A DNA stretch of 64,000 nucleotides. Source: Phenylobacterium soli. GTDB lineage: Bacteria; Pseudomonadota; Alphaproteobacteria; Caulobacterales; Caulobacteraceae. Numbering within the stretch: position 1 is the stretch's first letter; every line of letters begins with the position of its first letter. The stretch is from the NCBI RefSeq assembly GCF_003254475.1, contig NZ_QFYQ01000001.1, forward strand, positions 682,001 to 746,000, in the 5' to 3' direction. The position numbers and the translations under genes are program-made. Below the pieces are notes generated by a model. The model had not been told where the DNA came from. It did not search any database and was given only the letters and a program-made list of their open reading frames with translations. Shown here piece by piece: positions 63,246 to 64,000 of the stretch.

Positions 63246-64000
63246 ATGAACATCCACGAACACCAAGCCAAAGCCGTCCTCTCCGAGTTCGGCGTGGCGG
63301 TCCCGCGCGGCTATGCCGCCTTCTCCGTCGATGAAGCGGCCGAGGCCGCCAAGAAGCTCGGCGGTCCCGTTTTCGTCGTGAAGTCCCAGATCCACGCCGG
63401 CGGGCGCGGCAAGGGCCGCTTCGAGGGCCTGGGTCCGGACGCCAAGGGCGGCGTCCGCGTCGTCAAGTCCGCCGATGAGGTCCGCACCAACGCCCAGGAG
63501 ATGCTGGGCCGGGTGCTGGTGACCCACCAGACGGGCCCCGCGGGCAAGCAGGTGAACCGCCTCTACATCGAGGAAGGCGCCGCGATCGCCAAGGAATTCT
63601 ACCTGTCGCTGCTGGTGGACCGCGAGACGAGCCGAGTCTCGGTCGTGGCCTCCACCGAGGGCGGCATGGACATCGAGGACGTGGCCCACGCCACGCCCGA
63701 GAAGATCGTCACCTTCTCCATCGACCCGGCGACGGGCGTGTTCCCGCATCACGGCCGTCGCCTCGCCAAGGCGCTGGGCCTGACCGGTGGTCTGGCGAAG
63801 GAAGCGGCGACGCTGCTCGGCCAGCTCTACACGGCGTTCCTGGCCAAGGACATGTCGATGCTGGAGATCAACCCGCTGATCGTCACCGCCGACGATCATC
63901 TTCGGGTGCTCGACGCCAAGGTGTCCTTCGACTCCAACGCCCTCTTCCGCCATCCCGAGATTGTGCAGCTGCGCGACGAGAGCGAAGAGGATCCCAAGGA
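63246..64000 (+). CDS. sucC: Succinyl-CoA synthetase beta subunit, 5' part
   Basis: Beta subunit of ADP/GDP-forming succinyl-CoA synthetase (TCA cycle). The first 251 residues are visible, up to the window end: [38 protein letters not shown] (ATP-grasp), and [28 protein letters not shown] near 210-235 with the metal-binding Glu/Asn/Asp. The gene continues beyond the window, presumably followed by sucD. It has its own promoter at 63142-63170. Confidence 0.97.
   Translation, partial: MNIHEHQAKAVLSEFGVAVPRGYAAFSVDEAAEAAKKLGGPVFVVKSQIHAGGRGKGRFEGLGPDAKGGVRVVKSADEVRTNAQEMLGRVLVTHQTGPAGKQVNRLYIEEGAAIAKEFYLSLLVDRETSRVSVVASTEGGMDIEDVAHATPEKIVTFSIDPATGVFPHHGRRLAKALGLTGGLAKEAATLLGQLYTAFLAKDMSMLEINPLIVTADDHLRVLDAKVSFDSNALFRHPEIVQLRDESEEDPK

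Overview
The window is a contiguous chromosomal segment of a high-GC (roughly 70% by eye) alphaproteobacterium, most likely Caulobacteraceae (Phenylobacterium or Caulobacter). The evidence is the gene content and order (leuC-leuD-leuB next to rplS-trmD, ffh-rpsP-rimM, dapF-mtaB-ftsY, the ccm block, acnA, mdh, sucC), the strong GC bias, promoter-like elements of TTGNCG / GCTANA type, and short GC-rich intergenic palindromes. I saw no insertion sequence, prophage, integrase, CRISPR array, rRNA or tRNA. Most of the window is vertical core genome with single accessory genes between core operons.

Layout. 1-6.3 kb: end of a CHAD protein, a palindrome-rich spacer, a small coiled-coil protein carrying translated palindromes, ahcY with a probable SAH-type operator, an OprB-type porin, and a pdxY / acylphosphatase / serine hydrolase set. 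6.3-10.5 kb: a small exported protein, rarD, asd, a hotdog thioesterase, and an atypical response regulator coupled to a helical protein. 10.7-15 kb: a leucine operon, leuC-VOC-leuD-ABM-leuB, with overlapping genes. 15-18.4 kb: BlaI with a short M56 peptidase, then an NAD-dependent epimerase divergent from a LysR regulator. 18.5-23.8 kb: the ffh-rpsP-rimM-trmD-rplS set, split by tesB and a GFA gene on the other strand. 24-31 kb: ogt, a small exported protein, murI, a vitamin-B6-type regulator (MocR/PdxR) divergent from a GNAT and a PNPOx-fold gene, an SRPBCC protein, oxyR, and a His-rich PadR regulator. 31-38 kb: prolyl oligopeptidase, dapF, mtaB, a second GFA gene, a TRIC/YadS channel, ftsY and a YciB protein. 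38-42 kb: two small Caulobacterales-type proteins and cytochrome c maturation genes ccmA, ccmB, ccmC, ccmD and ccmG, with a Met/His-rich Spy-like gene between ccmB and ccmC. 42-47.7 kb: acnA, a DUF1223 protein, a candidate minus-strand small RNA, DUF2794 and two membrane proteins. 47.8-51.6 kb: an envelope cluster (glycine-zipper protein, LpoB-like, COG3014-like, YcfL-like lipoprotein, exported protein). 51.7-56.4 kb: BI-1 family protein, thpR, DUF2237, CitE-like lyase, HIT protein, mdh. 56.5-63 kb: two LprI-like membrane-anchored paralogues, a membrane LytTR regulator, and a divergent 1117-residue GH18-CE4-GT2 fusion. 63.2-64 kb: start of sucC.

How the genes work together. The core parts serve methyl-cycle recycling (ahcY), leucine and aspartate-family synthesis (leu genes, asd, dapF), co-translational targeting (ffh, ftsY), ribosome and tRNA maturation, cytochrome c biogenesis and the TCA cycle (acnA, mdh, sucC). 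The most unusual gene is the single-chain GH18-CE4-GT2 protein, which should make and edit an N-acetylglucosamine-type polymer at the inner membrane; it sits opposite a membrane LytTR regulator with a palindrome between them. Other notable items are the candidate C/U-rich small RNA near 45.9-46.0 kb, the LpoB/COG3014/YcfL envelope cluster, the His-rich PadR regulator with its repeated operator, and three convergent gene pairs that share a CTAG at their stop codons.
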